DNA of 64,000 bases from Pseudomonas sp. Q2-TVG4-2 (GTDB lineage: Bacteria > Pseudomonadota > Gammaproteobacteria > Pseudomonadales > Pseudomonadaceae), in the NCBI RefSeq assembly GCF_013620795.1, contig NZ_LGLW01000005.1, positions 248,001 to 312,000 of the forward strand. The letters are read 5' to 3'. Each line of letters opens with the position of its first letter. Position 1 is the first letter of the stretch. Shown piece after piece: positions 28,755 to 37,749 of the stretch. The translations under genes were made by a program, and so were the position numbers. The notes beneath the pieces were generated by a model. The model did not search any database, was not told the origin of the DNA, and saw only the letters and a list, made by a program, of their open reading frames with translations.

Positions 28755-30389
28755 TCAGCTGACCGCCGCGGCCGGTTGCTGCAGCGCAGTCTTTTCCCGA
28801 TCGCGCAGCAGGAATCGCTGGATCTTGCCGCTCGGGGTTTTGGGCAGCTCGTCGACGAACTCGATTTCGCGTGGATAAGCGTGAGCGGACAGGCGCTTGC
28901 GCACATGTTGCTGCAGCTGTTCAGCCAGCACCGTGCCACCGTTCTGGCCGGCATGCAGCACGACGAACGTCTTTACCAGCTCGGTGCGCTCCGGATCGGG
29001 CTTTCCGATCACCGCCGCTTCGATCACTGCGGGGTGTTCGACCAAGGCACTCTCGACATCGAAGGGACCGACACGGTAGCCGGACGTGGTAATCACATCG
29101 TCGGCGCGGCCCACGAAGCTGATGCTTCCATCATCGTTCATCTCGACCGTGTCACCGCTCAGGTAGTAATTGCCGACGAAAGCCTTGGTCTTGATGCCGA
29201 CGTAGCCCGAGAACCAGAGCAGCGGCGATCGGCTGCGGTCCAGCGCAAGCATGCCGGGCTTGCCTGGCTCCAGCTCACGCTGCTGGTCGTCCAGTACCAC
29301 CACGCGGTGTCCGGGCATGGCGTAGCCTGCAGTGCCGATACTGACCGCATGGCTCAATGCGTGGTGATTGCACAACACCATGCCGAGCTCGGTCTGCCCA
29401 TAGTGGTCGTGGATGGTGCAGCCAAGGCCGTCGCGGAACCAGCGGATGACCTCGGGCGTGAGCGGCTCGCCGGCGCTGCTCACGGCGCGCAGGCAACCTT
29501 TGATCTGGCCTTCCACCTCGCTTCTGGCTGCCAGCAACAGTCGGAATGCAGTCGGTGATCCCGCCATGTTGGTGATCGCATGATCGCGCATAACACGGCA
29601 GGTACTTTCAACGGTGAAGCCGCCTTCGTAGAACAGCGTGCTGTGCCCCATTGCCAATGGTCCGGTGACGGCGTAGTACAAGCCGTAGGCCCAACCCGGA
29701 TCGGCGATGTTCCAGAAGTTGTCTTCGGGGCGAAGATCAACCGCATCCCGCATGTAGGTGACGAAGGCAACGATGGCTTTAAGCGGCACATGCAGCTGTT
29801 TCGCCGGCCCAGTGGTGCCGGAGGTAAACATGGCCAGAAAAGGCGCCTCGCCATTCAGCAACACCGGCTCGAATTCGGCGGATTGGCGATTCACCTGAGT
29901 CCAGAAGTCCTCCGCACCGTCACCCACCACGAGCCGTCGCGGCGCTGCCTCGATGGCGTCCAGCTTCTCGCTGTCAGCCGCGTCGGTGACCACCATCTTC
30001 GCGCCGGACTCTTTGATACGGTGCTCGACCGCTTTGGGGCCGAAGGCGGTGAAAAGCGGCTGGTAGATGGCTCCGAGGCGCCAGGCGCCAAGGATGGTAA
30101 CAAGCAACTCGGGGGTACGCGGCAGCAAGCCGGCAACGGTATCGCCCGGCTGTATGCCGTAGCTGGTCAGGAGATTGGCGAAACGAGCAGCGGCATCCTT
30201 GAGCTGAGCGAATGTCCAGTCGGCACGCTGACCGTCGCGGCCTTCCCAGTGCAGCGCGACCTTGTCCGAATCGGCATGACGATCGCAGCATTCGACGCAG
30301 GCGTTCATGGCAGACAGGTTGCCTGAAAGAATCTCCGCTACCGTCTGGTCGTAGTCGAACTCGCTGGCCGCAGTGGCATAGTCGCGCAT
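28755..30389 (-). CDS. Acetyl/medium-chain acyl-CoA synthetase-like AMP-binding enzyme
   Basis: 544 aa. P-loop TSGTTGPAKQLHVP, the aromatic GWAYGLYYAVTGPLAMG, AGEPLTPEVIRWF, YGQTELGM, the YLSGDTVEMNDDGSISFVGRADDVI hinge and the catalytic-lysine tail LPKTPSGKIQRFLLRDRE are all intact. The layout is closer to acetyl-CoA and ACSM-type synthetases than to long-chain FadD. The start follows AGGAGCCAGTC. Activates a short or medium-chain carboxylate; the substrate is unknown. Confidence 0.88.
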   Translation of the reverse strand: MRDYATAASEFDYDQTVAEILSGNLSAMNACVECCDRHADSDKVALHWEGRDGQRADWTFAQLKDAAARFANLLTSYGIQPGDTVAGLLPRTPELLVTILGAWRLGAIYQPLFTAFGPKAVEHRIKESGAKMVVTDAADSEKLDAIEAAPRRLVVGDGAEDFWTQVNRQSAEFEPVLLNGEAPFLAMFTSGTTGPAKQLHVPLKAIVAFVTYMRDAVDLRPEDNFWNIADPGWAYGLYYAVTGPLAMGHSTLFYEGGFTVESTCRVMRDHAITNMAGSPTAFRLLLAARSEVEGQIKGCLRAVSSAGEPLTPEVIRWFRDGLGCTIHDHYGQTELGMVLCNHHALSHAVSIGTAGYAMPGHRVVVLDDQQRELEPGKPGMLALDRSRSPLLWFSGYVGIKTKAFVGNYYLSGDTVEMNDDGSISFVGRADDVITTSGYRVGPFDVESALVEHPAVIEAAVIGKPDPERTELVKTFVVLHAGQNGGTVLAEQLQQHVRKRLSAHAYPREIEFVDELPKTPSGKIQRFLLRDREKTALQQPAAAVS

Positions 30390-30655
30390 GACTGGCTCCT
30401 GGATTTCTTGTTATTGGTCCCTGGATATTGGCTCCGCGTGGCTCCGGCAACAATGGCAAAAGCCTTCAAACTGGGTGAATGTTTTGGACAAGCATTGCTG
30501 GCCCGACGGAAGGTGTGCTCGGCGTTCGATAGCCTTCAAACGCCAGTGATCGTCATCGCCCTGATGCACGACGGGCTGTACGAGAGAGGGTGAGCCATGC
30601 TGGCGCGACTTCAATCTGTAGCCGCAGCTTCTCACCCGCTCCGATCCGGTCAGCC

Positions 30656-31051
30656 TCAGCCTTCCGGTAGCTTTACGATCACCTTGATTTCGAACTGGAA
30701 GCCATAGAGCCAGGTGACGCCAACCGCAGTCAGCGTTGGGTGCGGCGCGTGTCCCCAGTACTCGGGCACGACCTTCCAGATGGTTTCGAACGTCGTCTGC
30801 GGATCGACCATGAACACAGTGACGTCAGCCACATCATCGAACGTGCAGCTCGCTGCTTTCAGGATCGCGTTCAAGTTCTCGAATGCGAGCCGCACCTGAG
30901 CCTCCAGATCGGGCTCCGGCGAGCCATCCTCACGGCTACCAACCTGTCCCGAAACGAACAGAAAGCCACTAGCGCGGATCGCCGGCGAATAGCGATTGCG
31001 CTCGTAGAGCGCCTGGCGTCCGGGTGGAAAAACAACGTTACGCTGGTTCAT
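30656..31051 (-). CDS. RidA/YjgF-YER057c-family protein, divergent subfamily
   Basis: 131 aa with the RidA chorismate-mutase-like fold (YSPAIRASGFLFVSGQVG, LEAQVRLAFENLNAILKAAS, VTVFMVD, KVIVKLPEG). Canonical RidA deaminases carry an arginine that binds the 2-aminoacrylate carboxylate; here the matching stretch reads PTLTAVGVTWLYGF without it. The protein is therefore probably from a non-deaminase Rid subgroup. GGGAGG precedes the ATG. Divergent from the LysR gene 140 bp away, which likely regulates it. Confidence 0.87.
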   Translation of the reverse strand: MNQRNVVFPPGRQALYERNRYSPAIRASGFLFVSGQVGSREDGSPEPDLEAQVRLAFENLNAILKAASCTFDDVADVTVFMVDPQTTFETIWKVVPEYWGHAPHPTLTAVGVTWLYGFQFEIKVIVKLPEG

Positions 31052-31191
31052 CAGATACCTCCCTAGATAGTCGTCGCCGACCAGTGATTGGCGACGAGTT
31101 GAATCTAGGCGGGCCGACCCGTACGGATAAACCGGCGCGTCTACCCATCACTGTTTGTAGAATCCAAACAATCCTTTAGGCCGGAGCAGAG

Positions 31192-32115
31192 ATGGACCGT
31201 TTTGATGCGATGAGGGCATTCGCCCGTGTGGTGGAAACCGGCAGTTTCACCAAGGCGGCTGAAACCCTGCACATGAGCAAGACCACCGTGACGCAACTGG
31301 TGCAGCAGTTAGAGGCTCGGTTGCGCGTCAGACTGCTCAACCGCACCACACGCAAGGTCAATGTCACGGCCGACGGCGCCGCCTATTACGAGCGTGTGGT
31401 TCGCCTGCTGGCCGACATGGACGATGCCGAGACCAGCCTGTCCAGCGCCGCGGCGTTGCCCAGGGGCCGGCTGCGGGTAGATGTGCCCAGCCCCTTTGCT
31501 CGGATGATTCTGGTGCCGGCGCTGCCCGCGTTCCATGCGCGGTACCCGGACATTCAGCTGGACATGGGTGTGAGTGATCGGACGGTCGATCTGATCGGCG
31601 AGAACGTGGACTGTGTCGTGCGCGGTGGCGAACTCACCGACCAGTCGCTGATGGCTCGGCACGTCGGCGACCTGCGGCTCGGGGTCTATGCGGCGCCGAG
31701 CTACCTGGAGCGCGCCGGCATACCCGCTCACCCGCTGGAACTGCAGGACACGCACCACCGCATTGTGGGCTTTCTCTGGGCACGCACCGGCCAGGTTTTC
31801 CCCTATTCCATGCACTGCAACGGTGAGAGCATCAAGGTGCTGGGTCGCTATGTGCTCTCGGTCGACGATGGCAATGCCTACCTCGCAGCCGGCTTAGCCG
31901 GCATGGGTGTCCTCTGGCTACCGGACTACATGTCCAGGGATCATCTGGAGCGCGGCGAGTTGCTTCCCCTGTTCGAAAGCTGGCAACTCGACTCGATGCC
32001 CATGTACATCGCCTTTCCCCCGAACCGACATGTCAGCGCCAAGCTGCGCGTGTTCATCGACTGGATCGCTGAGCTGATGGCCCAGCATGCGCCTATCACC
32101 GGCCGGCGCGGTTAG
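31192..32115 (+). CDS. LysR-family regulator (divergent from RidA-like gene)
   Basis: 307 aa. The winged helix covers residues 1-60 (MDRFDAMRAFARVVETGSFTKAAETLHMSKTTVTQLVQQLE) and the substrate-binding-like effector domain follows (GRLRVDVPSPFARMILVPALPAF, GENVDCVVRGGEL, AAGLAGMGVLWLPDYM). This is the CrgA/aaeR-like class. It stands head to head with the RidA-like gene and is convergent with lysE. Confidence 0.9.
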   Translation: MDRFDAMRAFARVVETGSFTKAAETLHMSKTTVTQLVQQLEARLRVRLLNRTTRKVNVTADGAAYYERVVRLLADMDDAETSLSSAAALPRGRLRVDVPSPFARMILVPALPAFHARYPDIQLDMGVSDRTVDLIGENVDCVVRGGELTDQSLMARHVGDLRLGVYAAPSYLERAGIPAHPLELQDTHHRIVGFLWARTGQVFPYSMHCNGESIKVLGRYVLSVDDGNAYLAAGLAGMGVLWLPDYMSRDHLERGELLPLFESWQLDSMPMYIAFPPNRHVSAKLRVFIDWIAELMAQHAPITGRRG

Positions 32116-32178
32116 AGACTGGCACACTGGAACTACGACGGAGGCGATGGGCTTTGCGGCTGGCCCAGACTCAGCCAA

Positions 32179-32778
32179 TCACGGCAGCAGCGTTGCCAAA
32201 GCGGACAGAAACAACAGTGCCGCCAGGCTCCGATTGACCATCACCCGCCGTGCTTTGGGTCCCAGAAACGCTGCCGCGCCTTGTCCAAGCAGCGCCCAGG
32301 CCCCCAGACACGGCAGAGAGATACAGAAGAACACCAGCGACAGCTGCGTCACATCGTGCCAATGCTCAGCGCCGGGGCGGGCGAACACGCTGATGACCGC
32401 GACCGCCATCATCCAGGCCTTCGGATTGACCAGCTGCAAGCCTGCCGAGGCCAGAAAGCCGATGCGTGGCCCCGTCGCCTGGCCGTCCACGCGCTCGGGT
32501 TCCGGGCTCGTATAGATCTGCCAGGCGAGATAGCTCAGCCACAAGATACCGAGCCCCTTCATCAAGCCCTGCAGAACGACGTGCGTCGCCATCGCATCGC
32601 CGACTCCGAGGCCAACCGTCAACACCACCAGAGCGGCACCCGCGCAGCCCCCGAGCACGATCGGCAAGGCGCCGACAAAACCGAAACGCACGCTGTGGCT
32701 GAGCACCAGCACATTGGTCGGCCCCGGGGTAATGGACGCCACGAAGGCGAACAGAGCGAACGGCAGGAGTTCGATCAT
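32179..32778 (-). CDS. LysE/RhtB-family amino-acid exporter
   Basis: 199-aa membrane protein with five or six hydrophobic segments. The family opening LLPFALFAFVASITPGPTNVLVLSHS and the internal LQLVNPKAWMMAVAVI are present. The ATG at 32778 gives the usual N-terminus and GGGGGCG lies upstream; an ATG at 32817 with AGGAG ten bases upstream would add 13 residues and cannot be excluded. The AraC-type gene 89 bp upstream on the same strand may control it. Substrate (an amino acid or homoserine-like compound) unknown. Confidence 0.87.
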   Translation of the reverse strand: MIELLPFALFAFVASITPGPTNVLVLSHSVRFGFVGALPIVLGGCAGAALVVLTVGLGVGDAMATHVVLQGLMKGLGILWLSYLAWQIYTSPEPERVDGQATGPRIGFLASAGLQLVNPKAWMMAVAVISVFARPGAEHWHDVTQLSLVFFCISLPCLGAWALLGQGAAAFLGPKARRVMVNRSLAALLFLSALATLLP

Positions 32779-32867
32779 GTCAGACGCCCCCACGGACATA
32801 GTAGAAATATCGCTCATTGTGGTCCGGCTCCTGAGTAGCTACAGGTGCCAGTCTGAGGACCGCATGA

Positions 32868-33713
32868 TTAGACGTCTGGAAGATTCGAGCAGCGCGTGCG
32901 GTAGTGCGCCGGTGTCAGCCCGTACGCGCGCCGAAACCACCGGCCGAGGTGGCTTTGATCGGCAAAGCCGAGAATGGACGCGACTTCGGCGGGTGCTTCT
33001 CCGCGTGCCAGCAGGTGTCGCGCCCGTGCCAGCCGCAACTGGATGAGGTAAGCATGCGGTGCGAGCCCGAACGCCGCCTTGAACGCCCGCGACAAGCGAA
33101 AGCGACTGACACCAGTCACCGCGGCCAGCTCGTCCAGACCGATATCCTGGTCGAAATGCGCATGCAAGTAGTCGCGTGCACGAATGGCGACACGCGGCAG
33201 CCGCGGGTCGTCTTGCCGTGCCTGCCGCCAATGTAAGTGGTCGCCCAGGTTAAGCAGCAACTCATCGAGTGCCGTCTCGCGCACAATGCGCAAGTCGCGT
33301 TGCTCCAGCGCATGGAACGCGTTGGCAATGGCGGCCAGCAACTGGGGGCGCTCCGTCAGGGTTCTATCGAATCCAGGTACGCCACAGGCGAGCGGCGTAT
33401 CGTCGAGCGTGCGCAACTCCCGCTCGAGCCAGGCCGGCTCCAGGTACAGCATCGAATAGGTGAACCCGCCGTCGGCAGGCGCATCACCGTCGTGGATTTC
33501 GCCGGGCTCGAGCAGAAAGATCTGGCCAGGGGTGCTCTGGTGCACCGCCCCCCGGCAGTTGAATTGCTGAACGCCCTGTTCGGTGAAGCCGATCAGATAG
33601 CTGTCATGCCAATGAGGGTCGTATGCATGCCCCTCGAAGTGCGCACGAATGGTCTCGATGCCGGTGTCGGCATCCTGGCGAAGGGAGATCCAGCTGCGAT
33701 CGTGGGTGTGCAT
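32868..33713 (-). CDS. AraC-family regulator
   Basis: 281 aa. The N-terminal cupin-type sensor (HWHDSYLIGFTEQGVQQFNCRG, FLLEPGEIHDG) is joined to a C-terminal double helix-turn-helix (IGLDELAAVTGVSRFRLSRAFKAAFG, PAEVASILGFADQSHLGRWFRRAYG). The ATG at 33713 is preferred over a TTG at 33728. Upstream of lysE on the same strand; this AraC-lysE order is common in Pseudomonas and suggests it activates the exporter. Confidence 0.9.
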   Translation of the reverse strand: MHTHDRSWISLRQDADTGIETIRAHFEGHAYDPHWHDSYLIGFTEQGVQQFNCRGAVHQSTPGQIFLLEPGEIHDGDAPADGGFTYSMLYLEPAWLERELRTLDDTPLACGVPGFDRTLTERPQLLAAIANAFHALEQRDLRIVRETALDELLLNLGDHLHWRQARQDDPRLPRVAIRARDYLHAHFDQDIGLDELAAVTGVSRFRLSRAFKAAFGLAPHAYLIQLRLARARHLLARGEAPAEVASILGFADQSHLGRWFRRAYGLTPAHYRTRCSNLPDV

Positions 33714-33805
33714 CGAGCGCTCGGGCAAGAGGTATCAGCGTGCGAGGGGACGATCCTAGTACGGACCCAAACGGTTTGTCTGGAACATTCGTGCAGATGC
33801 TCATC

Positions 33806-34687
33806 TCAATGCGCTTTCTCGTCACTCAGCTCGCCCCGCAGGCAGCGCCGAAACAACTGATGCAGCGGCAGTTGCTGCGCGCTGTGGCGGCTGACCAGCA
33901 TCAATTCACGATAAAAGGTGGCATTGCTGAGCGACAGTATGCGGACCGTCGGTTCACGCTCCAGCCACAGTCCAGCCTTGGGCACCAGTGCCACGCCCAG
34001 GCCACTTTCGACCATCTTGACGATGGCCTCGAGCTCGTCGAGTTCCAGTCCTGGGCGCACCTCCAGACGGTGTTTGCGCAGGAAATGGCTGACCTGGCGG
34101 CCACCGAACGAGCTCCGGTCGTACCGCACGAGAGGATGCTCGGCGAGCAACTGAAACGGGTCGTCACCTTCAACATCCATGGGCGCGATCAGTACGAACG
34201 GCTCCTGCCGGATCAGCTCGGCGTGCAGCTCCTTCGGCAGCGCAAATGGTGGTCGGATCATCACTGCGAGATCGATGTCACCGGCATCGACTTGTGACAG
34301 CAGGTTCAACGAAACACCAGGGACGAGCTTGGGCGCGACACCTGGCGCCTCATGCCGCAAACGCAACAGAACCGATGGCAGCAGCCCTGTCTGCACGGTG
34401 GCGATAGCGCCGATGCGCAGTTCGCCACGGTAGTCAGAGAGCGACTCTGGCTGGCCCATCAGTGCGAAGGTTTCGAGAATCTGCTCGGCCAGCGGCAGCG
34501 CGCGCAGCCCAGCAGCGTTGAGATACGCCGAGCGCCCCGTTCGATCGAACAGACGCAGGCCTAAAGTTTCTTCGAGATTCTTGATCTGGGCGCTCACCGC
34601 CGATTGCGTCAGTCCGATCTGGTTGCCCGCCGCCGCGAAGCTGCCACAGCGGGCAATGGCAAGAAAGGTTTTGATCTCTCGTATCAT
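33806..34687 (-). CDS. LysR-family regulator (divergent from VOC gene)
   Basis: 293 aa. The winged-helix region is IREIKTFLAIARCGSFAAAG with LTQSAVSAQIKNLEETLG, and the effector domain has GELRIGAIATVQTGLLPSVL and ESGLGVALVPKAGLW. The ATG at 34687 gives the standard N-terminus; the frame is open 14 codons further. It diverges from the glyoxalase-like gene, with an imperfect AT-rich palindrome between them. Confidence 0.9.
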   Translation of the reverse strand: MIREIKTFLAIARCGSFAAAGNQIGLTQSAVSAQIKNLEETLGLRLFDRTGRSAYLNAAGLRALPLAEQILETFALMGQPESLSDYRGELRIGAIATVQTGLLPSVLLRLRHEAPGVAPKLVPGVSLNLLSQVDAGDIDLAVMIRPPFALPKELHAELIRQEPFVLIAPMDVEGDDPFQLLAEHPLVRYDRSSFGGRQVSHFLRKHRLEVRPGLELDELEAIVKMVESGLGVALVPKAGLWLEREPTVRILSLSNATFYRELMLVSRHSAQQLPLHQLFRRCLRGELSDEKAH

Positions 34688-34707
34688 GGACAGCGCTCGT
34701 ATGATCG

Positions 34708-34736
34708 ATATTTTTGAGGCTCGGATCAAAACATAT
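34708..34736. promoter_or_regulatory. Candidate LysR-type operator
   Basis: ATATTTTTGA (from 34708) and TCAAAACATAT (to 34736) form an imperfect inverted repeat in the LysR-VOC divergent spacer, at a position usual for a LysR recognition site. Confidence 0.45.
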
Positions 34737-34806
34737 CCGTTGTGGGCGGGCGCGGCAAATCGGCCAGAATGGCACCGCTGTTCCCACTAGAAAGAAGGAA
34801 GCCCCA

Positions 34807-35232
34807 ATGAGCCTCTCGCCTTTTCACCTTGCGATTCCCGTTTACGACTTGCCTGCAGCTCGCCATTTTTACGGCGAAGTATTCGGCCTTGCCGAAGGGC
34901 GCTCATCCGAGCATTGGGTCGACTTCGATTTCTACGGGCATCAACTCGTCATCCATGAGCACCCGAAGACCCAATCCCAGGATGCGGCACACACCAACGC
35001 AGTGGACGGCCACGACGTGCCGGTGCCCCACTTCGGTATCGTCCTGAGCTGGCCAGAGTGGGAAGCCTTGGCCGAGCGCCTGCGTTCGCTGGGCACTCAA
35101 TTCGTCATCGAGCCTTATGTGCGCTTCAAGGGCCAGGTCGGCGAGCAGGCCACCATGTTCCTCTTCGACCCCTGCGGCAATGCGCTGGAATTCAAGGCCT
35201 TCAAAGACATGAGCCAGCTGTTCGCCAAGTGA
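34807..35232 (+). CDS. VOC (glyoxalase/bleomycin-resistance) family protein
   Basis: 141 aa, one vicinal-oxygen-chelate module pair. [23 protein letters not shown] opens with the metal-binding His; PHFGIVLSW carries the second His and [13 protein letters not shown] the glutamate. AAGGAAG precedes the ATG at 34807. Family members include dioxygenases and lyases; the reaction is unknown. Probably regulated by the divergent LysR protein. Confidence 0.87.
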   Translation: MSLSPFHLAIPVYDLPAARHFYGEVFGLAEGRSSEHWVDFDFYGHQLVIHEHPKTQSQDAAHTNAVDGHDVPVPHFGIVLSWPEWEALAERLRSLGTQFVIEPYVRFKGQVGEQATMFLFDPCGNALEFKAFKDMSQLFAK

Positions 35233-35368
35233 CCGAGGCTGTTGCGTGCCGATCGATATGGCGACCGGCACGTGATGCGTAGATATGACGAAGTCGGTCA
35301 GTTGGGCGCCGCATCGCGGCTCGCCTGGTAGCGGTGACCTTGCCCTGCGCCCTTACCGAGACGAATAG

Positions 35369-36283
35369 ATGGATTCTCGTAAACCCTTGGACGCGATGGC
35401 CGTCGGTCTGATGCTGATGCTCTGCCTGATCTGGAGCATGCAGCAGATCGCGTTGAAGGCGACCGCGGCGGATTTCTCGCCGGTATTGCAGATTGCCTTG
35501 CGCTCGGGTGCGGGAGCGTTGCTGGTCGCGATACTGATGCTCTGGCGTCGCGAACGGCTGACCATCGCGCAGGGTATGTGGAAGCCTGGGTGTCTGGCCG
35601 GCATCTGCTTTGCGCTGGAGTTTCTGCTGGTTGGCGAGGCCGTTCGGCACACCTCGGCGGGGCATGTCGTGGTATTCGTCTACACCGCGCCGGTATTCGC
35701 CGCGCTCGGCCTGCACTGGAAGCTGCCGAACGAGCGCCTGGCCCCACTGCAGTGGATCGGCATTGGGCTGGCCTTCACCGGAATCGCCGTCGCCTTCCTG
35801 CGGGGCGCTAATGCCCAGGCCGGTTTATCCAGCGTGCTATGGGGTGATTTCCTCGCCCTGCTTGCCGGCGCTGCCTGGGGATCGACCACAGTGCTGATCC
35901 GCGCTTCTCGACTGTCCGCTCTACCCGCAACCCAGACGCTTCTGTACCAGCTGGTGATGGGTTTCGCCCTGCTGCTACCGGTTGCCTTTTTGATCGGCCA
36001 CACCACGTTCAACCCAACCCCGTTGGTCTGGCTGAGCCTGGGTTTCCAATCGCTGGTCGTCTCGTTCGCCAGCTTCCTCCTCTGGTTCGCCCTGCTCCGC
36101 CGTTACCTCGCCTCGCGCCTGGGCGTGCTTTCCTTTCTTACGCCACTGCTGGCCGTCGCGCTCGGGGCCTGGTTGCTGGCCGAGCCCATCGAACCGGGCT
36201 TTGTTGTCGGTGGCGTCCTGGCGCTGAGCGGCATCGTGCTGGTCAGTGGCTACGGCTGGCTTGCATCAGTCATGAGACGCTAG
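35369..36283 (+). CDS. EamA/DMT-family permease
   Basis: 304-aa membrane protein with ten hydrophobic helices arranged as two EamA repeats (LMLMLCLIWSMQQIALKATAA in the first; GDFLALLAGAAWGSTTVLIRASR in the second). Likely an exporter of metabolites or amino acids. It follows the VOC gene by 136 bp on the same strand and may be co-transcribed. The ribosome site is weak. Confidence 0.88.
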   Translation: MDSRKPLDAMAVGLMLMLCLIWSMQQIALKATAADFSPVLQIALRSGAGALLVAILMLWRRERLTIAQGMWKPGCLAGICFALEFLLVGEAVRHTSAGHVVVFVYTAPVFAALGLHWKLPNERLAPLQWIGIGLAFTGIAVAFLRGANAQAGLSSVLWGDFLALLAGAAWGSTTVLIRASRLSALPATQTLLYQLVMGFALLLPVAFLIGHTTFNPTPLVWLSLGFQSLVVSFASFLLWFALLRRYLASRLGVLSFLTPLLAVALGAWLLAEPIEPGFVVGGVLALSGIVLVSGYGWLASVMRR

Positions 36284-36310
36284 CTGCACGGACGGCAACA
36301 TCGTCCAGGT

Positions 36311-36637
36311 TCACTTCCTGAGTGCGTAGACGTACGCCTCGACGGTCTCTCCGTTGGCGAGCCGAACGGCAGTCGGTGAACGTAAGTAGGCGTCGCCCTC
36401 GAACGCATCGAGCGCTGGCCAATGCGGGGCGAGTTGCTCGGAGCTAAAGACCAGGCCATCGATCGTCTCACCCTGCTCGTCCAGATCGAGCCCGGGGAAA
36501 CCCATCGCTGCACCCCACCCCTCCGCGCGCAGCGTCCCCGTCACGCTCGCCGGCTCCCAGCAGCCGGGCACTTCGGCCAAAATGTGCTCGTTCGGCCGGC
36601 CAGGCGCGAGCGATCCATATACAAACAGTCTCTCCAT
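36311..36637 (-). CDS. Gamma-glutamylcyclotransferase-like (AIG2/GGACT fold) protein
   Basis: 108 aa. The MERLFVYGSLAPGRPNEHIL opening with the YGSL motif and the DAFEGDAYLRSPTAV segment, whose Glu matches the catalytic residue of the fold, identify the family. These enzymes release 5-oxoproline from gamma-glutamyl amines. The start MERLF follows GAGGTTGAAG; the longer frame to 36682 was rejected. Its 3' end faces the EamA gene. Confidence 0.85.
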   Translation of the reverse strand: MERLFVYGSLAPGRPNEHILAEVPGCWEPASVTGTLRAEGWGAAMGFPGLDLDEQGETIDGLVFSSEQLAPHWPALDAFEGDAYLRSPTAVRLANGETVEAYVYALRK

Positions 36638-36716
36638 CTTCAACCTCGTCTCGATGGCAGCGCTACCGCCGCCATGCAACATGAATGTGATCCGTCGACC
36701 GATCGGCCACTGCGTA

Positions 36717-37541
36717 TCACGCAGTCAGCGCAGCCTGCCATTCGCGCGGGCTCGCGCCGGTCTTGCGACGGAAAGCGCGCGCCAGAGCGGATGGACTCTC
36801 GTAACCGACCTCATCGGCGATCAATGCAATCGGTCGCCCCTCGCGGAGGCGCTTCTGCGCCAGGCTGATGCGCCAGCTGGTGAGGTAGTCGGCAGGCGTC
36901 TGCCCTACTACCGCTCGGAAACTGGCAGCAAAGCTGGCACGCGACATATTCGATTCGGCTGCCAGCTCGGCCACTGACCAGGCGCGTTCGGGTTCTGCGT
37001 GCATCAACGTCATCGCACGAGCCAGGCGCAGGTCCGCGAGACCGGCCATCATCCCAGAACTCATCGTCTGGCTCGCCATCAGGTGGCGCAGCATCTGGAC
37101 GATCAGCAGCTCAAACAGACGCCCCATGACCGCCTCGCGACCGCAGTAGCTGGCGATCGCTTCCTCGAAGAGCCAGGCCAGCGCACCACTGAGAATCGGC
37201 GCTTCGGCAATCGGCAGCAGCAACACATCAGGCAGCGCGTCAGCAAGCGGGTTATTCGCCCCGCCATCGAAACGCAACGTCGCACAGACCAGTCGCGCGC
37301 CCTCCGCTTCACTCGCGATCATGCGATGTCGGTATGGACGTGGAAACACCATCACCGTTGGTTCGGTCAGCCTGATGTCAGTGTTGTCTGCCAGACGCAA
37401 GGTCATGGTGCCTTCGTGCAGCACGTGGATGTATCCCACCTGGTCTGCAGTTTCGAACGCAGCGATGCCGCAGAGCTCCCCACTGTGATACAGCCCCGCG
37501 TGCATACCGAAGTGGGTAAGCAGGCTCGATAAACGATCCAT
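36717..37541 (-). CDS. AraC-family regulator with Cupin_6 sensor
   Basis: 274 aa. The N-terminal cupin-like part (YHSGELCGIAAFETADQVGYIHVL, VMVFPRPYRHRM) matches the Cupin_6 type. The C-terminal HTH pair (WSVAELAAESNMSRASFAASFRAVVG, IALIADEVGYESPSALARAFRRKTG) is complete. The ATG at 37541 is preferred over TTG at 37547. It diverges from the secreted hydrolase gene, its likely target; such regulator-hydrolase pairs are common. Confidence 0.9.
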   Translation of the reverse strand: MDRLSSLLTHFGMHAGLYHSGELCGIAAFETADQVGYIHVLHEGTMTLRLADNTDIRLTEPTVMVFPRPYRHRMIASEAEGARLVCATLRFDGGANNPLADALPDVLLLPIAEAPILSGALAWLFEEAIASYCGREAVMGRLFELLIVQMLRHLMASQTMSSGMMAGLADLRLARAMTLMHAEPERAWSVAELAAESNMSRASFAASFRAVVGQTPADYLTSWRISLAQKRLREGRPIALIADEVGYESPSALARAFRRKTGASPREWQAALTA

Positions 37542-37749
37542 GGTCAAAGCCTCAATTAGACGATCAGTAGCTTATTGTCGACGATCTGAATCCCAAGCGC
37601 CGAGCCCCCTGCGCATTATGAATCCGCACCTGACGCATGGCGCTCTCCGAGTTCTGAGCCGCTTCCAGTGTTGGTGCTCCGGTCCGCTGAGCGAAGCCAG
37701 CGACCAATACCCGAACCCGAGCCATCTCATCGAAAGGTAGAACATCGTC

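Noticed and set aside
30470..30500. Sigma-54-like TTGGACA...TTGCT sequence
   Set aside because: Spacing between GG and GC is 9 rather than 10 bp and no plus-strand gene follows.
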